A stretch of 64,000 nucleotides of DNA from Pseudoalteromonas tunicata (GCF_002310815.1 NZ_CP011032.1:3264001-3328000); one strand, 5' to 3'. Numbered from the stretch's first letter, positions 10,722-20,990 are shown. The notes: a model not told the origin generated them from the letters alone. Program-made: numbers and translations.

Positions 10722-12095
10722 TTAAATGAACTGCTGTTTTGCAGCAGCCATTGCTTGGCTAACTTGCTGTTTTGAAGTACCGCCCTTTGCCACTCGCGCA
10801 TTAATACAAGCATCTAGCTCAAGTACCGGATAAACATCTTGTTCAATCACAGTGCACACCGCTTGAAATTGCTGAATACTTAATTGCTCTAAACTTTTAT
10901 TTTCAGCAATGGCAACTTGTACCAACTGACCAACAATATGATGCCCTTCGCGAAATGGAATGCCTTTTTTGACTAAATAGTCGGCCAGTTCTGTTGCATT
11001 AGCATGCCCGCCACGCGCTGCAAGTTCAGTACGTTTTGCGTTCACTTTAACTCCCGATAAACAGGCTTGCGCCATGTGCAAACAAGCCAACCAAGTTGGT
11101 AGTGCATCAAACAAGCCTTCTTTATCTTCTTGCATATCTTTGTTATAGGCCAAAGGTAAGGCTTTTAACGTCATCATCATCCCGCTAAATGCGCCAAAAA
11201 CACGGCCAGTTTTACCGCGAATTAGCTCTAGCGCATCTGGATTTTTCTTTTGGGGCATTAATGATGAACCTGAAGTGACATTATCAGCAAGCTCAATAAA
11301 TCCGGCTTCGCCAGTATTATAAAAAATCATGTCTTCGGCTAAGCGTGACAAATGCATCATTGATATCGAGGCACAGCTTAATAACTCAACCACAAAATCA
11401 CGATCTGATACTGCATCTAAGCTATTGTTACTCGCTGATAAAAAACCCAAATTAGTGGCAAGAAGTTGCCGATCGATCGGATAAGCTGTTCCGGCTAGTG
11501 CGCCAGATCCTAACGGACAGACATTTAGACGCTCAATTGCACCGCGCAAACGGCTTTCATCTCGGCTTAACATTTCAAAATAGGCCATGCACCAATGGCT
11601 AAATAATACCGGTTGAGCACGCTGTAAATGGGTGTAACCGGGTAAAATAGTACCAAACTCACGCTCTGCCAGCGCTAAAATAGTCTGTTTTAGATCACCT
11701 AAAGCAACTAATAATAACTGTGCTGTCTTACGGCTCCACAAACGAAAATCCGTTGCAACCTGGTCATTACGGCTGCGCCCTGTATGTAATTTTTTACCTA
11801 AATCACCGACTTTCTCAATGAGTGCAGCTTCAACAAAAGAATGAATATCTTCAGCATCTGATTGTTGTAATAACTGTGGCTGTTCGCTTACTTCAACTAA
11901 CAATTGATTCAGTGCTGCAACAAGTTGCTCAAGTTCTGTCGGTGTTAAAATTCCCACTTGCTCAAGGGCGCCTGCCCATGCGATTGAGCCTTCAATATCT
12001 TGTTCTGCGAGTTGGTAGTCAAAAGGAAGAGAGTCGTTAAATTGTTTAAATGCTTGATCGGGTCCTGTTGAGAACCGTCCACCCCATAATGCCAT
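10722..12095 (-). CDS. argH: Argininosuccinate lyase
   Basis: Last step of arginine synthesis: argininosuccinate to arginine plus fumarate. The 457 residues equal the E. coli enzyme. The fumarase/aspartase superfamily signature [12 protein letters not shown] is near residue 272, with [13 protein letters not shown] (about 102-114) and [16 protein letters not shown] [16 protein letters not shown]. It is the last gene of argCBFGH. In several marine gammaproteobacteria, including some Pseudoalteromonas, ArgH carries a C-terminal N-acetylglutamate synthase domain (ArgHA). Here the protein stops after the lyase, so the first arginine enzyme must be encoded elsewhere. Confidence 0.96.
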   Translation of the reverse strand: MALWGGRFSTGPDQAFKQFNDSLPFDYQLAEQDIEGSIAWAGALEQVGILTPTELEQLVAALNQLLVEVSEQPQLLQQSDAEDIHSFVEAALIEKVGDLGKKLHTGRSRNDQVATDFRLWSRKTAQLLLVALGDLKQTILALAEREFGTILPGYTHLQRAQPVLFSHWCMAYFEMLSRDESRLRGAIERLNVCPLGSGALAGTAYPIDRQLLATNLGFLSASNNSLDAVSDRDFVVELLSCASISMMHLSRLAEDMIFYNTGEAGFIELADNVTSGSSLMPQKKNPDALELIRGKTGRVFGAFSGMMMTLKALPLAYNKDMQEDKEGLFDALPTWLACLHMAQACLSGVKVNAKRTELAARGGHANATELADYLVKKGIPFREGHHIVGQLVQVAIAENKSLEQLSIQQFQAVCTVIEQDVYPVLELDACINARVAKGGTSKQQVSQAMAAAKQQFI

Positions 12096-12164
12096 GTGTT
12101 TGCCTCATTATCCCAAAGTCCGGTGAAGCAATACTGCTTCACCGCGATACTATATTTTATGTCT

Positions 12165-13373
12165 TTATTTCGTGCTTTTGTTTAACGCCGAAATACGACT
12201 TGCTAACGAATACAAACGAATAAAACCTTCTGCGTGAGATTGGTCATACACATCATCAGCACCAAAGGTGGCAAATGCTTCGCTATAAAGACTATTTGGA
12301 GATTGTTTTTGTACCGCTGTGACTTGGCCCTTGTAAAGTTTAAGAACCACTTCGCCAGTAGCACATTGGGCTAGTGCCTCAGCACCTGCAAGTACCGAAT
12401 CTTTTAGCGGCGTAAACCAACGACCATCATATACTAAATGTGAAAACTCGCCGCCTAACGTGGCTTTCCATTTACGGCTTGCTTTATCAAGTACCAATTC
12501 ATCAATTGCTTGAAGTGCAGCCATAATAACTGTGCCACCTGGGGTTTCATAACAGCCGCGTGATTTCATGCCCACTAAACGGTTTTCAACGATATCAACC
12601 CTGCCTACGCCATGCACCGAAGCAATTTCATTGAGTTTAACTACACATTGATATGGGCTGAGTGATTCACCATTAACCGCGACAACTTGACCTTTTTCAA
12701 CACTTAATGTCACGTATTGGGCTTCATTTGGCGCTTGCTCTGGTGAGTTAGTCCACATCCAAACTTGCTCACTTGGTTGATTCCAAGGATTTTCAAGCTC
12801 ACCACCTTCATGTGAAATATGCCATGCATTGGCATCTCGACTATAAATTTTGGTTGCCGATGCTGCGCATGGAATATTTCGCTCAGCTAAATAATCAAGC
12901 AGCGACTCACGACTGGTTAAATCCCATTCACGCCAAGGAGCTATTACTTTTAAATCAGGAGCTAAAGCCGCAAAACACCCTTCAAAACGAACCTGATCAT
13001 TCCCTTTACCTGTACAACCATGAGCAAGAGCATCAGCGCCCACTTTACGCGCAATTTCAACTTGTGCTTTGGCAATAATTGGACGCGCCATTGAAGTCCC
13101 TAATAAATAGGTTCCTTCGTAAATTGCACCGGTTTTTAAGGTTGGGTAAATATACTCTGCGACCATTTCTTCTTTTAAATCGACGATATAACACTCTGAA
13201 GCACCAGAGGCGATAGCTTTTGCTTCAACGCCTTCTAATTCTTCTGCGCCTTGGCCAACGTCGGCAACAAATGCAATTACTTCACAGTGATAGTTCTCTT
13301 TTAACCAAGGTACAATCGCCGATGTATCTAAACCGCCTGAATACGCTAAAACGACCTTTTTAATTGAACTCAT
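12165..13373 (-). CDS. argG: Argininosuccinate synthase
   Basis: Condenses citrulline and aspartate with ATP to argininosuccinate. The 402 residues match the short, common bacterial type. The PP-motif AYSGGLDTS at residues 10-18 binds [15 protein letters not shown] (about 119-130) and [18 protein letters not shown] are characteristic substrate-binding regions. It is 9 bases after argF and 69 bases before argH in the operon. Confidence 0.97.
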   Translation of the reverse strand: MSSIKKVVLAYSGGLDTSAIVPWLKENYHCEVIAFVADVGQGAEELEGVEAKAIASGASECYIVDLKEEMVAEYIYPTLKTGAIYEGTYLLGTSMARPIIAKAQVEIARKVGADALAHGCTGKGNDQVRFEGCFAALAPDLKVIAPWREWDLTSRESLLDYLAERNIPCAASATKIYSRDANAWHISHEGGELENPWNQPSEQVWMWTNSPEQAPNEAQYVTLSVEKGQVVAVNGESLSPYQCVVKLNEIASVHGVGRVDIVENRLVGMKSRGCYETPGGTVIMAALQAIDELVLDKASRKWKATLGGEFSHLVYDGRWFTPLKDSVLAGAEALAQCATGEVVLKLYKGQVTAVQKQSPNSLYSEAFATFGADDVYDQSHAEGFIRLYSLASRISALNKSTK

Positions 13374-13382
13374 TTTGGTTCC

Positions 13383-14303
13383 TTAAACAAAATTTGGATT
13401 TAATAAAGTAACAAGCAAGGCATTTTGCGCATGCATACGATTCTCGGCTTGTTGAATAATTCTTGAAGCAGGCCCGTCCATCACTTGTGACGTAATTTCA
13501 AATTCACGATGGGCTGGTTGGCAATGTAAAACGGTGCTTGCACCCGTTAAATCAACTAATTGCTGATTTAATTGATAAGGCATATATTGCTCTTTCACTT
13601 GCGAAAGCGGTGTTTTATCACCCATTGAAACCCAAGTATCTGCATAAAGCACATTAGCACCCACAGCAGCTTCGATACGATCGCTAATTTGTATTGAAGC
13701 TCCATTTGACGCTGCAATTAGCTCTGCTTGTTTTACAATTTGTGCATCTGGCGAGTGTCCTTTTGGACAAACCACGACAAAATCCGTACCAAAAGTCGCA
13801 GCCAATAACATTAATGAATGAGCGACATTATTGCCTTCACCAAAATAGGCTAATTTAAGCTCACTGACATCACCGTGTACTTCTTGCATGGTCATAAAAT
13901 CAGCAAGCGCTTGGCATGGGTGGTACAAGTCACACAAACTGTTTACCACAGGTACGCTGGCATGCTCGGCTAAATCGCGAAGAGTATTGTGCTGATTGAC
14001 TCTGGCGACAATACAATCAGCCCAAGTTGAAATATTAAGAGCAAAATCTTTAATTGATTCACGCGTTCCCATCCCACCATTTTGCTGGTCGAGATACACC
14101 GCGTGCCCACCTAATTTATGAATACCAATATCAAACGATAAACGAGTTCTTAAGCTTGGTTTTTCAAAGAGTGTCACAACCGATAATCCAGCTAATGCTT
14201 GATTAAAATCGCTTGGATGTGCTTTTATTTTTTGCGCTAACGATAAAATGTCTAGTAATTGTTTTTTATCAAACTCTAATCCGTGTAAATAATGTTTTAA
14301 CAT
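13383..14303 (-). CDS. argF: Ornithine carbamoyltransferase
   Basis: Makes citrulline from ornithine and carbamoyl phosphate. The 306 residues fit. The carbamoyl-phosphate motif is KPSLRTRLSF (about residues 53-62), with Leu where Ser/Thr is usual in the STRTR consensus. HPCQALADFMT (about 130) is present. The ornithine loop DTWVSMGDK is intact, which favours ornithine over N-acetylornithine. The C-terminal motif is HCQPAHR rather than the common HCLPAHR; both small variants are within the family's range. It lies 8 bases after argB. Confidence 0.93.
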   Translation of the reverse strand: MLKHYLHGLEFDKKQLLDILSLAQKIKAHPSDFNQALAGLSVVTLFEKPSLRTRLSFDIGIHKLGGHAVYLDQQNGGMGTRESIKDFALNISTWADCIVARVNQHNTLRDLAEHASVPVVNSLCDLYHPCQALADFMTMQEVHGDVSELKLAYFGEGNNVAHSLMLLAATFGTDFVVVCPKGHSPDAQIVKQAELIAASNGASIQISDRIEAAVGANVLYADTWVSMGDKTPLSQVKEQYMPYQLNQQLVDLTGASTVLHCQPAHREFEITSQVMDGPASRIIQQAENRMHAQNALLVTLLNPNFV

Positions 14304-14311
14304 AGTTTGTC

Positions 14312-15073
14312 CTATGGCGTAATTTTGGTTCCTACATGCTCACCTTTAAGCAATGCGTTGAGATTTTCTGGCTTTTGCCAACTAGAAATGTAAACGCCAC
14401 GTCGTAAATGTTGGGCAGCGAGTAAGCTTGTCTCTACCTTGACTTGCATCCCACCCAGAATTACTCCTGAATCAATTAACTGTGTTATTTGTCCACTATT
14501 TAGCTGATGTAGAGGCTGTTTATTTTGATCTAAAACCGCCTCAACATCGGTCATAAAAATCAACTCTGCATCTAAAGCTTGGGCAATTGCCGCAGCGGCT
14601 TCATCTGCATTAACGTTGTACCAATTGCCTTCAAGGTCAAAACCAATTGAACTTACAATAGGTAAAACATTTTTTTCTAATAAGATAGGAAGTAAATTAA
14701 AACTCCCCGTTTCGCATGAGCCAACTTGCCCTAATGCTTTTAATTTTTGTGTACTTGTTACACCGGCTTCAAACAAACTAATGCCAACTGGCGTTAAATT
14801 GACAGCCAAAGCCTGACCCATCAATTGCTTATTAGCACAACCTGCCAATGCGCCGACGATATAAGGCATTTGCTCACGCGGACTGATCCTAAGACCTAAA
14901 TGCTTAGCACTGGCAAAACCAGCTTGTTGCAGCCAAGTATCAACTAATGCACCACCACCATGAACAACAATAAATTGATCATCTGGATGCTCTGCAAAAA
15001 CGGCAAATAGTGCTTGCGCAGCATTATCACTATTGAGGACTGCACCACCGAGTTTAATAACCCACTTACTCAT
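14312..15073 (-). CDS. argB: Acetylglutamate kinase
   Basis: Phosphorylates N-acetylglutamate, the second step of the acetylated ornithine route. The 253 residues and the short N terminus (KLGGAVLNS at once) fit the E. coli-type dimeric enzyme without the extra helix of arginine-sensitive hexamers, so feedback inhibition is not expected at this step. VVHGGGALVD (about 37-46) is the substrate loop and the Asp/Lys residues of the amino-acid kinase fold are visible (MTDVEAVLD, GGMQVKVE). It overlaps the end of argC by 8 bases. Confidence 0.96.
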   Translation of the reverse strand: MSKWVIKLGGAVLNSDNAAQALFAVFAEHPDDQFIVVHGGGALVDTWLQQAGFASAKHLGLRISPREQMPYIVGALAGCANKQLMGQALAVNLTPVGISLFEAGVTSTQKLKALGQVGSCETGSFNLLPILLEKNVLPIVSSIGFDLEGNWYNVNADEAAAAIAQALDAELIFMTDVEAVLDQNKQPLHQLNSGQITQLIDSGVILGGMQVKVETSLLAAQHLRRGVYISSWQKPENLNALLKGEHVGTKITP

Positions 15074-16082
15074 GATGTGCTCCCACTAATGTATAAGCAG
15101 CACTTAAGCCCATTGAAATGTTTATGCACTGCAATGCTTGACCTGCTGCACCTTTTAATAAGTTATCAATCGCACTCATCACAATGAGGCTTTGCCCTTG
15201 TTGTTGCCAACCGATATCAACAAACGCTTGGTTAACTACACCATTAATTGATGGGATCTTATTGCCTAATAAACGAATTAGCGGTTGATCAGCCAAACAT
15301 TGATACGCATCATTAACTTGCTGCTCGGTAACGCCTGGTTTTAAATCCACATAAATAGTTTCTAAAATGCCACGAGGAAAATTACCTAAATGCGGTGTAA
15401 ATAGCACTTTATGCCCTAAATAGCGCTCAATCTCAGGACTGTGTCTGTGGTTAAACAAACCATAAGGTTTTAAACTCACTTCACAAAACCCCGTTGATAT
15501 ATTTGCTTTACGACCGGCGCCACTGACACCTGACACAGCATTAATAATAATTTTTTGCTCACTCACTAAACCTGCATTAACTAACGGTTTGAGTGCATTT
15601 AACGCCGCCGTTGGGTAACAGCCTGCAACTGCAACGAGCTGGGCTTTTTCAATAGCGTCACTGTTCCACTCAGCCAAACCATAAGCGGCTTGATTTAGGA
15701 GCGCTTCATTTTCATGAGTAAAACCATAGTATGTTTGATAATCTTGATTGTTTGCTAAACGAAAGCCACCTGATAAATCAAATACCTTTTTACCCATATC
15801 TAAAAATAACGGCGCTAAATCAACACTCACTTTATGCTCTGTGCATAAACAGACATAATCGGCCTGTTGCTGAATATAACTCATTGCATCGCTCGTTAAA
15901 GGCTGTAACGGTACATCAATAACACCAACATATTGCGGGTATAAATCGCTGAGCAACTTTCCTTTATCCAAGCTTTGTTCTGAAACAAATAAACCAGCTA
16001 AGGTTAATTTAGGATGTGCAACTACTAACTTTGCTAACTCTGCACCGCTATAGCCACTTGCTCCAACAATAATTACGTTCAT
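15066..16082 (-). CDS. argC: N-acetyl-gamma-glutamyl-phosphate reductase
   Basis: NADPH-dependent reduction of N-acetylglutamyl phosphate to the semialdehyde. The 338 residues match. The N-terminal Rossmann motif is IVGASGYSGAEL (residues 5-16); the catalytic Cys lies in AVAGCYPTAALNAL (Cys at about 155); HxHSPE-type NHRHSPEIERYLG follows near 216. It is the first gene of the minus-strand argCBFGH operon and is divergent from argE over about 185 bases that hold an ArgR-like palindrome. Confidence 0.97.
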   Translation of the reverse strand: MNVIIVGASGYSGAELAKLVVAHPKLTLAGLFVSEQSLDKGKLLSDLYPQYVGVIDVPLQPLTSDAMSYIQQQADYVCLCTEHKVSVDLAPLFLDMGKKVFDLSGGFRLANNQDYQTYYGFTHENEALLNQAAYGLAEWNSDAIEKAQLVAVAGCYPTAALNALKPLVNAGLVSEQKIIINAVSGVSGAGRKANISTGFCEVSLKPYGLFNHRHSPEIERYLGHKVLFTPHLGNFPRGILETIYVDLKPGVTEQQVNDAYQCLADQPLIRLLGNKIPSINGVVNQAFVDIGWQQQGQSLIVMSAIDNLLKGAAGQALQCINISMGLSAAYTLVGAHHE

Positions 16083-16230
16083 GACACCTCAAAACTCTTT
16101 AATGATGCGATAATTTCGCTTTGCTATTTTATGAAAAATGCTATCGTCCACTTTGCAGGCAAAATGTTGCAAAAAAACGACGTGAGCCTTCAAATACAAT
16201 TGCTATGCAGCATAAATAGAATTAAATTAA

Positions 16231-16249
16231 TATGCAATATTATTGCATA
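16231..16249. promoter_or_regulatory. Candidate ARG box (ArgR operator)
   Basis: A perfect 19-base palindrome, arms TATGCAATA and TATTGCATA around one base, with a further A/T-rich TAATTATTTTT beside it. It lies between divergent argC and argE and resembles the ARG box (wnTGAATwwwwATTCAnw) with GCA in the arms. Repression of both operons by ArgR-arginine is inferred. Confidence 0.65.
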
Positions 16250-16267
16250 ATTATTTTTGAGGTTTTC

Positions 16268-17413
16268 ATGGCTCAGCCTAATTTTTTACAAATGTACCAA
16301 GATTTAATAGCAAGTCCTTCTATCAGCGCGACTGCTGAACATCTAAACCTTAGCAACCGAGGTGTGATTGATCAACTTGCAACATGGGCTCAATCGCTTG
16401 GATTTGAATGTGAGATCACCGAGCTTGAACTCGCTCCTGGCAAATTCAATTTAATCGCCAAACTCGGTCAAGGTGAAGGTAGTCTAATGCTTGCCGGCCA
16501 CACCGATACTGTGCCATTTGATGAAAGCCGCTGGAGTTTAGATCCATTCAAACTCACATTAAAAGATGACAAATTATTTGGTTTAGGCAGCATCGATATG
16601 AAAGGATTTTTTGCCTTTATTTTTGATGCATTACAATCGATGGATTTGACTAAAATAAAACAACCTTTAATTATTTTAGCCACAGCCGATGAAGAAACCA
16701 CCATGGCAGGCGCTCAACAAGTTAGTCAGCACCCTAATTTAAAACCTAGCCGCTGCATTATTGGTGAACCTACTGATATGGCGCCAGTTTTTATGCATAA
16801 AGGTCATATGTCGAGTGTGATCAGAGTAATCGGTAAAGCTGGCCATTCGTCCGATCCAGATGCTGGATTAAACGCAATTGAAATCATGCACTTAGTGACA
16901 GCTAATTTATTAAAGCTTAAACAGCATCTTAAGAATAACTATTCAATTGGGCATTTTGCTGTTCCTTACCCAACATTAAACCTTGGCCATATCCATGGTG
17001 GGGATAATGCAAACCGAATTTGTGGTTGCTGCGAATTGCATATTGATATCCGCCCTTTGCCTGGCATTAGTATTCCAGAGCTACAAGCTTTATTACTAAA
17101 TGCCATTAAAGATATTAATGAAAAATACCCAAATGCTGTTGATGTGATTGATTTGCATGATCCAATTCCAGCATTTACAGGCTCTATCGATAACAGTTTA
17201 GTGAAACTTGCCGAGAAAATTTCCGGCCAACCAGCACAAGCGGTAAATTACTGTACAGAAGCACCGTTTATTCAAATGCTTGGCTGTGAAACTATTGTTA
17301 TGGGGCCAGGTTCAATCAGGCAAGCTCATCAACCAGATGAATATTTAGCGGTAGAGAAAATAAAGCCGACACAGGCCATGATTAAAGAATTAATTTTACA
17401 AAGCTGTTTTTAA
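16268..17413 (+). CDS. argE: Acetylornithine deacetylase
   Basis: Hydrolyses N-acetylornithine to ornithine; M20 metallopeptidase family with two zinc ions. I start it at the ATG at 16268 (MAQPNFLQMYQDL), preceded by a GAGG site 8 bases upstream. The in-frame ATG at 16232 would put 12 extra residues inside the operator palindrome. The protein is then 381 residues, near the E. coli 383. Metal ligands are visible: LAGHTDTVP (His, Asp), GSIDMKG (Asp), ADEETTMAG (Glu-Glu), GEPTDM, and the C-terminal GSIRQAHQPDEYL (His). It is divergent from argC. Confidence 0.95.
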   Translation: MAQPNFLQMYQDLIASPSISATAEHLNLSNRGVIDQLATWAQSLGFECEITELELAPGKFNLIAKLGQGEGSLMLAGHTDTVPFDESRWSLDPFKLTLKDDKLFGLGSIDMKGFFAFIFDALQSMDLTKIKQPLIILATADEETTMAGAQQVSQHPNLKPSRCIIGEPTDMAPVFMHKGHMSSVIRVIGKAGHSSDPDAGLNAIEIMHLVTANLLKLKQHLKNNYSIGHFAVPYPTLNLGHIHGGDNANRICGCCELHIDIRPLPGISIPELQALLLNAIKDINEKYPNAVDVIDLHDPIPAFTGSIDNSLVKLAEKISGQPAQAVNYCTEAPFIQMLGCETIVMGPGSIRQAHQPDEYLAVEKIKPTQAMIKELILQSCF

Positions 17414-17429
17414 AGTATTGCAATGACGT

Positions 17430-17458
17430 AATGCCCAATGCATTTATGTATGGGCATT
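17430..17458. terminator. Stem-loop between argE and the VOC gene
   Basis: Stem AATGCCCA/TGGGCATT with a 13-base loop and a short A/T tail. It lies between convergent stops, so it could act in both directions. Confidence 0.6.
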
Positions 17459-17859
17459 TATTCTAGTTCTGGCTCAATATCACTGCTTAATGCAATAAGT
17501 GTCCCTTCAATTGAGCGCACATAAGCCACTGTGTGACCCCATGGCTTTTCCACTGGCGGACTTAAAGGCTCGGCTCCAGCTTGGATTGCTTTAGTATAAG
17601 CAGCAACAACGTTGTCACTATGAAAGCTAATTTCAAATCCCAGTGCCGGTTGTTTGGGCTGAGCCCGAATATAGTTTTGTTTAAAATGTGATTGCGCTAA
17701 TGGGTGCGCCGCAAAAGCTAATTTTACGCTGCCAGTATTTAATTCACCATACTGGCCAGACTCATGCAATTTAGTTGCGCTAATACCAAATGCTTGATAA
17801 TAAAAGTCTAAGGTCTCTTCGACATCATCGACATAGATAACGGTACTGAGATACTCCAT
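17458..17859 (-). CDS. VOC-superfamily (glyoxalase/bleomycin resistance-like) protein
   Basis: A 133-residue protein with the paired beta-alpha-beta-beta-beta fold of the vicinal oxygen chelate group: VIYVDDVEETLDFYYQAFG at the N terminus and FEISFHSDNVVAAYTKAIQAGAE then KPWGHTVAYVRSIEGTLIAL in the second half. The His and Glu positions expected of metal-dependent members are partly present (C-terminal Glu in IEGTLIAL), but the substrate cannot be told. It is a single gene, convergent with argE. Confidence 0.8.
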   Translation of the reverse strand: MEYLSTVIYVDDVEETLDFYYQAFGISATKLHESGQYGELNTGSVKLAFAAHPLAQSHFKQNYIRAQPKQPALGFEISFHSDNVVAAYTKAIQAGAEPLSPPVEKPWGHTVAYVRSIEGTLIALSSDIEPELE

Positions 17860-17889
17860 TATTTCCCCTACAAAAACATCATACCACTT

Positions 17890-18096
17890 TAATTAACCTT
17901 AGCTCTGGATAAAATATTTACCAACATACTGAATTAAAAGTAAATATCTAATTTATTTATCTCTACTCAGGTAGTTTCAAGGCAAACTAGGCGAATTGAT
18001 GCGTCGATGGCAAGCTTAATGCAAATTAATCCAACGCTATTAGCGTTGCAAACAGCAGCCAAAGATAGATTCATTATCCAGAATTAAGGTTAATTA
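17890..18096. repeat. MITE-like dispersed repeat, copy 1 (207 bp)
   Basis: The ends are inverted repeats: TAATTAACCTTAGCTCTGGA at the left and the complement of TAATTAACCTTAATTCTGGA at the right. There is no open frame. The interior shares blocks with the element at 60301-60501, notably GAATTAAAAGTAAATATCTAA and TTAATCCAACGCT. It fills most of the 335-base gap between the VOC gene and the der terminator; nothing else is seen in that gap. Confidence 0.8.
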
Positions 18097-18168
18097 CTTA
18101 AGCATAAAATATGAGCATTTTCTAGTCTTTGTTTTGTACTTAAGCGGTAGCTGAAAAATCAGAGCTAA

Positions 18169-18193
18169 TAAAAAAGCGCCTTGCGGCGCTTTC
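18169..18193 (-). terminator. Intrinsic terminator after der
   Basis: Stem AAAGCGCC/GGCGCTTT with a 4-base loop and a T run on the minus strand, immediately past the der stop. Confidence 0.85.
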
Positions 18194-18194
18194 T

Positions 18195-19673
18195 TTATTT
18201 TTTATTGGTATGCATTTTTGAAATGCGTTTACGTTGACGTTCTTGCGACATCGTCATTTTATTAATGCGACCTGCAAACGGGTTATCACCTTCTCTAAAT
18301 TCAATCTTGATTGGTGTGCCCATAATTTTTAATGATTTACGATAATAATTCATTAAATAACGCTTATACGAATCGGGTAAATCATTTAATTGATTACCAT
18401 GGATCACAATAATAGGAGGATTATATCCACCTGCATGCGCATACTTAAGCTTCACGCGACGACCAGCAACTAAAGGTGGTTGATGATCAGATTGTGCCAT
18501 ATCCATAATACGACGTAGCATTGCAGTCGAAATACGTTTAGTCGCAGATTGATAAGCTTCATCTACAGATTCAAATAAATGACCAACACCTGTACCGTGT
18601 AATGCCGAAATAAAGTGAATACGTGCAAAATCAATAAACCCTAAGCGACGGTCTAATTCAGTTTTAATACGCGTTTTAACGTACTCATCTAAGCCATCCC
18701 ATTTATTAACAGCAATAACTAATGAGCGGCCAGAATTTAATGCAAAACCAAGTAAGCTTAAATCTTGATCGCTAATGCCTTCGCGAGCATCAACCACAAG
18801 TAAAACAACATTTGCATCTTCAATCGCTTTAAGTGTTTTAATAACTGAGAATTTTTCAGCTACATCGCTCACTTTTTTACGCTTACGCACACCTGCGGTA
18901 TCAATCAAAACATACTCTTGGTCATTACGTGTCATCGGTATATAAATCGAATCACGTGTAGTACCTGGCATATCGTAAACAATAACGCGCTCTTCACCTA
19001 AAATACGATTTGTAAGCGTTGACTTACCCACATTTGGGCGACCAATAATGGCGAGTTTAATTGGTTTATCAGAAAACTCTTGATACTCATCAGGCTCTTC
19101 TGCACCTTCTTCAAACTCATCAAATTCATTGATTTGTTCAAGCTCTTCTTCAACACCATTCAGACGATTAAATTCTTCAATCACTGGTTGTAGCGCAGTT
19201 TCTAATAACTGAGTCACACCACGACCATGAGAGGCTGCAATTTGATACACTTCGCCAAGTGCTAATTGATAAAACTCAGCACAACTTGAATCAGCATCTA
19301 AACCATCAATTTTATTCGCGACTAAAAAAATTGATTTCTGAGTATTGAGCTTACGTAAATGATTAGCAATAGCTTGATCGGCAGCAGTCATACCCGCTCG
19401 CGCATCAACTAAAAACATGACAACATCAGCTTCTTCAATGGCGAGCAATGATTGCTCGGCCATTTCAAGTTCAATACCTTCTTCCGAGCCGTCGATTCCG
19501 CCAGTATCCACGACGATAAACTCGTATTCATCATACTTTGCTTGGCCGTATTTACGGTCACGCGTTAGGCCAGGAAAATCGGCCACTAATGCGTCACGGC
19601 TACGAGTTAAACGATTAAATAATGTGGATTTACCAACATTTGGTCGCCCCACGAGAGCGATCACAGGAAGCAT
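18195..19673 (-). CDS. der: Ribosome-assembly GTPase Der (EngA)
   Basis: Double-GTPase needed for 50S subunit maturation. I choose the ATG at 19673 ([17 protein letters not shown]), preceded by AAGGGG at 6 bases, over a TTG two codons upstream, giving 492 residues. Both GTPase domains have [10 protein letters not shown] loops (start, and about 212 in the protein), DTGG/DTAG switch II and NKxD motifs (VANKIDG, AVNKWDG). An acidic linker rich in Glu separates them. The C-terminal KH-like domain with [15 protein letters not shown] is present. A hairpin followed by T runs separates it from bamB upstream. Confidence 0.97.
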   Translation of the reverse strand: MLPVIALVGRPNVGKSTLFNRLTRSRDALVADFPGLTRDRKYGQAKYDEYEFIVVDTGGIDGSEEGIELEMAEQSLLAIEEADVVMFLVDARAGMTAADQAIANHLRKLNTQKSIFLVANKIDGLDADSSCAEFYQLALGEVYQIAASHGRGVTQLLETALQPVIEEFNRLNGVEEELEQINEFDEFEEGAEEPDEYQEFSDKPIKLAIIGRPNVGKSTLTNRILGEERVIVYDMPGTTRDSIYIPMTRNDQEYVLIDTAGVRKRKKVSDVAEKFSVIKTLKAIEDANVVLLVVDAREGISDQDLSLLGFALNSGRSLVIAVNKWDGLDEYVKTRIKTELDRRLGFIDFARIHFISALHGTGVGHLFESVDEAYQSATKRISTAMLRRIMDMAQSDHQPPLVAGRRVKLKYAHAGGYNPPIIVIHGNQLNDLPDSYKRYLMNYYRKSLKIMGTPIKIEFREGDNPFAGRINKMTMSQERQRKRISKMHTNKK

Positions 19674-19699
19674 AAACAACCCCTTATAAAAACAACAAA

Positions 19700-19720
19700 A
19701 GGCTTCGCGACGCGAAGCCT
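19700..19720 (-). terminator. Palindromic stem between bamB and der
   Basis: A 10-bp perfect inverted repeat AGGCTTCGCG/CGCGAAGCCT followed on the minus strand by TTTTGTTGTTTTT. It probably ends or attenuates the bamB transcript just before the der ribosome site. Confidence 0.7.
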
Positions 19721-19804
19721 AAATACCAATCAACTAAAATAAGCTAGCGATTAACGCGGTTTGTTATTAAATGTGATTGGTATCAACATAATAACAACTT
19801 AAGT

Positions 19805-20980
19805 TTAAGGTGCCGCAATGGCACTGACTTCACCGTCGCGGGTGTAGATAATTAGCTTATCTTCCGCAACGATAGGCTCAACAAAAAAGCCTGAACTATC
19901 AAACTCTTCACGAGAAACTAGTTCACCAGATTGTTTATCAAGCCAATGTAAATTTCCTTCTTGATCCCCCAAGGCTAAGTAATTGCCAATTACCGCAGGA
20001 CCCGTTAGGTACCAGCCATTTAACGCAGGTTGACTCCAACGCTCAATACCCGATGATTTATCTAGCGCGTAAATTGTACCCGCGGTGTCTACCAAATAAA
20101 TATTTTGTAAATCAGCTGAAAGCTCACGGTAACCGCTGTATTCACGCTTCCAAATAACATTGCCACTACGAATATCAATAGCTGCTAAATTACCATTATA
20201 GGCCAATGAAAAAACTTGGCCGCCTGAGACAACAGGCTGAGTATCAACATCAACTAAACGCTCAAACTCAGAGGCACCTTTGGCAATAGCAACGTCAGCT
20301 TTCCAAGCAGCAAAGCCACTTTCTGAAATTAACACAGCTAATTTACCACTTTCTTCACCTACCAATACGCCGCCATTGGCCGCAACAGGTGAGCTCATTC
20401 CGCGCAGCGTAAGCGCTGGCACTTCTTGCTCATAAGTCCAACGTAAATCACCCGTATCTGGATGTAATGCAACTAGTTTACCTGAACCTAAATTGACATA
20501 AATTAAGCCATCGCCCGCAGCAGGTTTTGATAATGACTCACCCGGCACTTTTACACGCCAAACAATGTCCCCTGTTTCACGATCAAGTGCTAACACTTCA
20601 CCATGTTCAGAACCAATAAAGAGCTTGCCGTAAGCTTGTAAAATACCGCCCGATAACTTGGCGCTATCGTCATCTTCCCACGGCCAAAAAGCAATTTTTT
20701 TACGAGCGTCTTGACGCCATTTTACTTTGCCATCGGCGAGAGACAATGCTTCAATTTGACCATAACGCGCAGCTACATAAACTGTATCTTTGTAGCTTGT
20801 TGGTGTTAAACGCGAGAAATAATGTTCAACGCCATCACCAATTGATGTTTGCCACACCACTTTGGTTTCAAATTTATTTACGATTTCAGGCAGTACTAAT
20901 TCGTCTTCATCATCACTTGAAGAACACCCAACTAACGACGCCATGCATAATGCTAAGGTCGCCATGGTAATTTTTTTCAT
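19805..20980 (-). CDS. bamB: Outer-membrane assembly lipoprotein BamB
   Basis: Beta-propeller lipoprotein of the BAM complex that inserts outer-membrane barrels. The 391 residues begin with a lipoprotein signal with lipobox LVGC (Cys19), then an acidic Ser/Asp spacer. The body shows repeated PQQ-type blades: YVAARYGQIEALSLADGKVKW, FIGSEHGEVLALDRETGDIVW, YVNLGSGKLVALHPDTGDLRW, AYNGNLAAIDIRSGNVIW and others. It lies 10 bases after yfgM in the usual hisS-yfgM-bamB-der order. Confidence 0.95.
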   Translation of the reverse strand: MKKITMATLALCMASLVGCSSSDDEDELVLPEIVNKFETKVVWQTSIGDGVEHYFSRLTPTSYKDTVYVAARYGQIEALSLADGKVKWRQDARKKIAFWPWEDDDSAKLSGGILQAYGKLFIGSEHGEVLALDRETGDIVWRVKVPGESLSKPAAGDGLIYVNLGSGKLVALHPDTGDLRWTYEQEVPALTLRGMSSPVAANGGVLVGEESGKLAVLISESGFAAWKADVAIAKGASEFERLVDVDTQPVVSGGQVFSLAYNGNLAAIDIRSGNVIWKREYSGYRELSADLQNIYLVDTAGTIYALDKSSGIERWSQPALNGWYLTGPAVIGNYLALGDQEGNLHWLDKQSGELVSREEFDSSGFFVEPIVAEDKLIIYTRDGEVSAIAAP

Positions 20981-20990
20981 GGCCGTTACC

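Noticed and set aside
12096..12164. Small gene between argG and argH
   Set aside because: Only 69 bases with no start signal; the open frame there is argH read in another phase.
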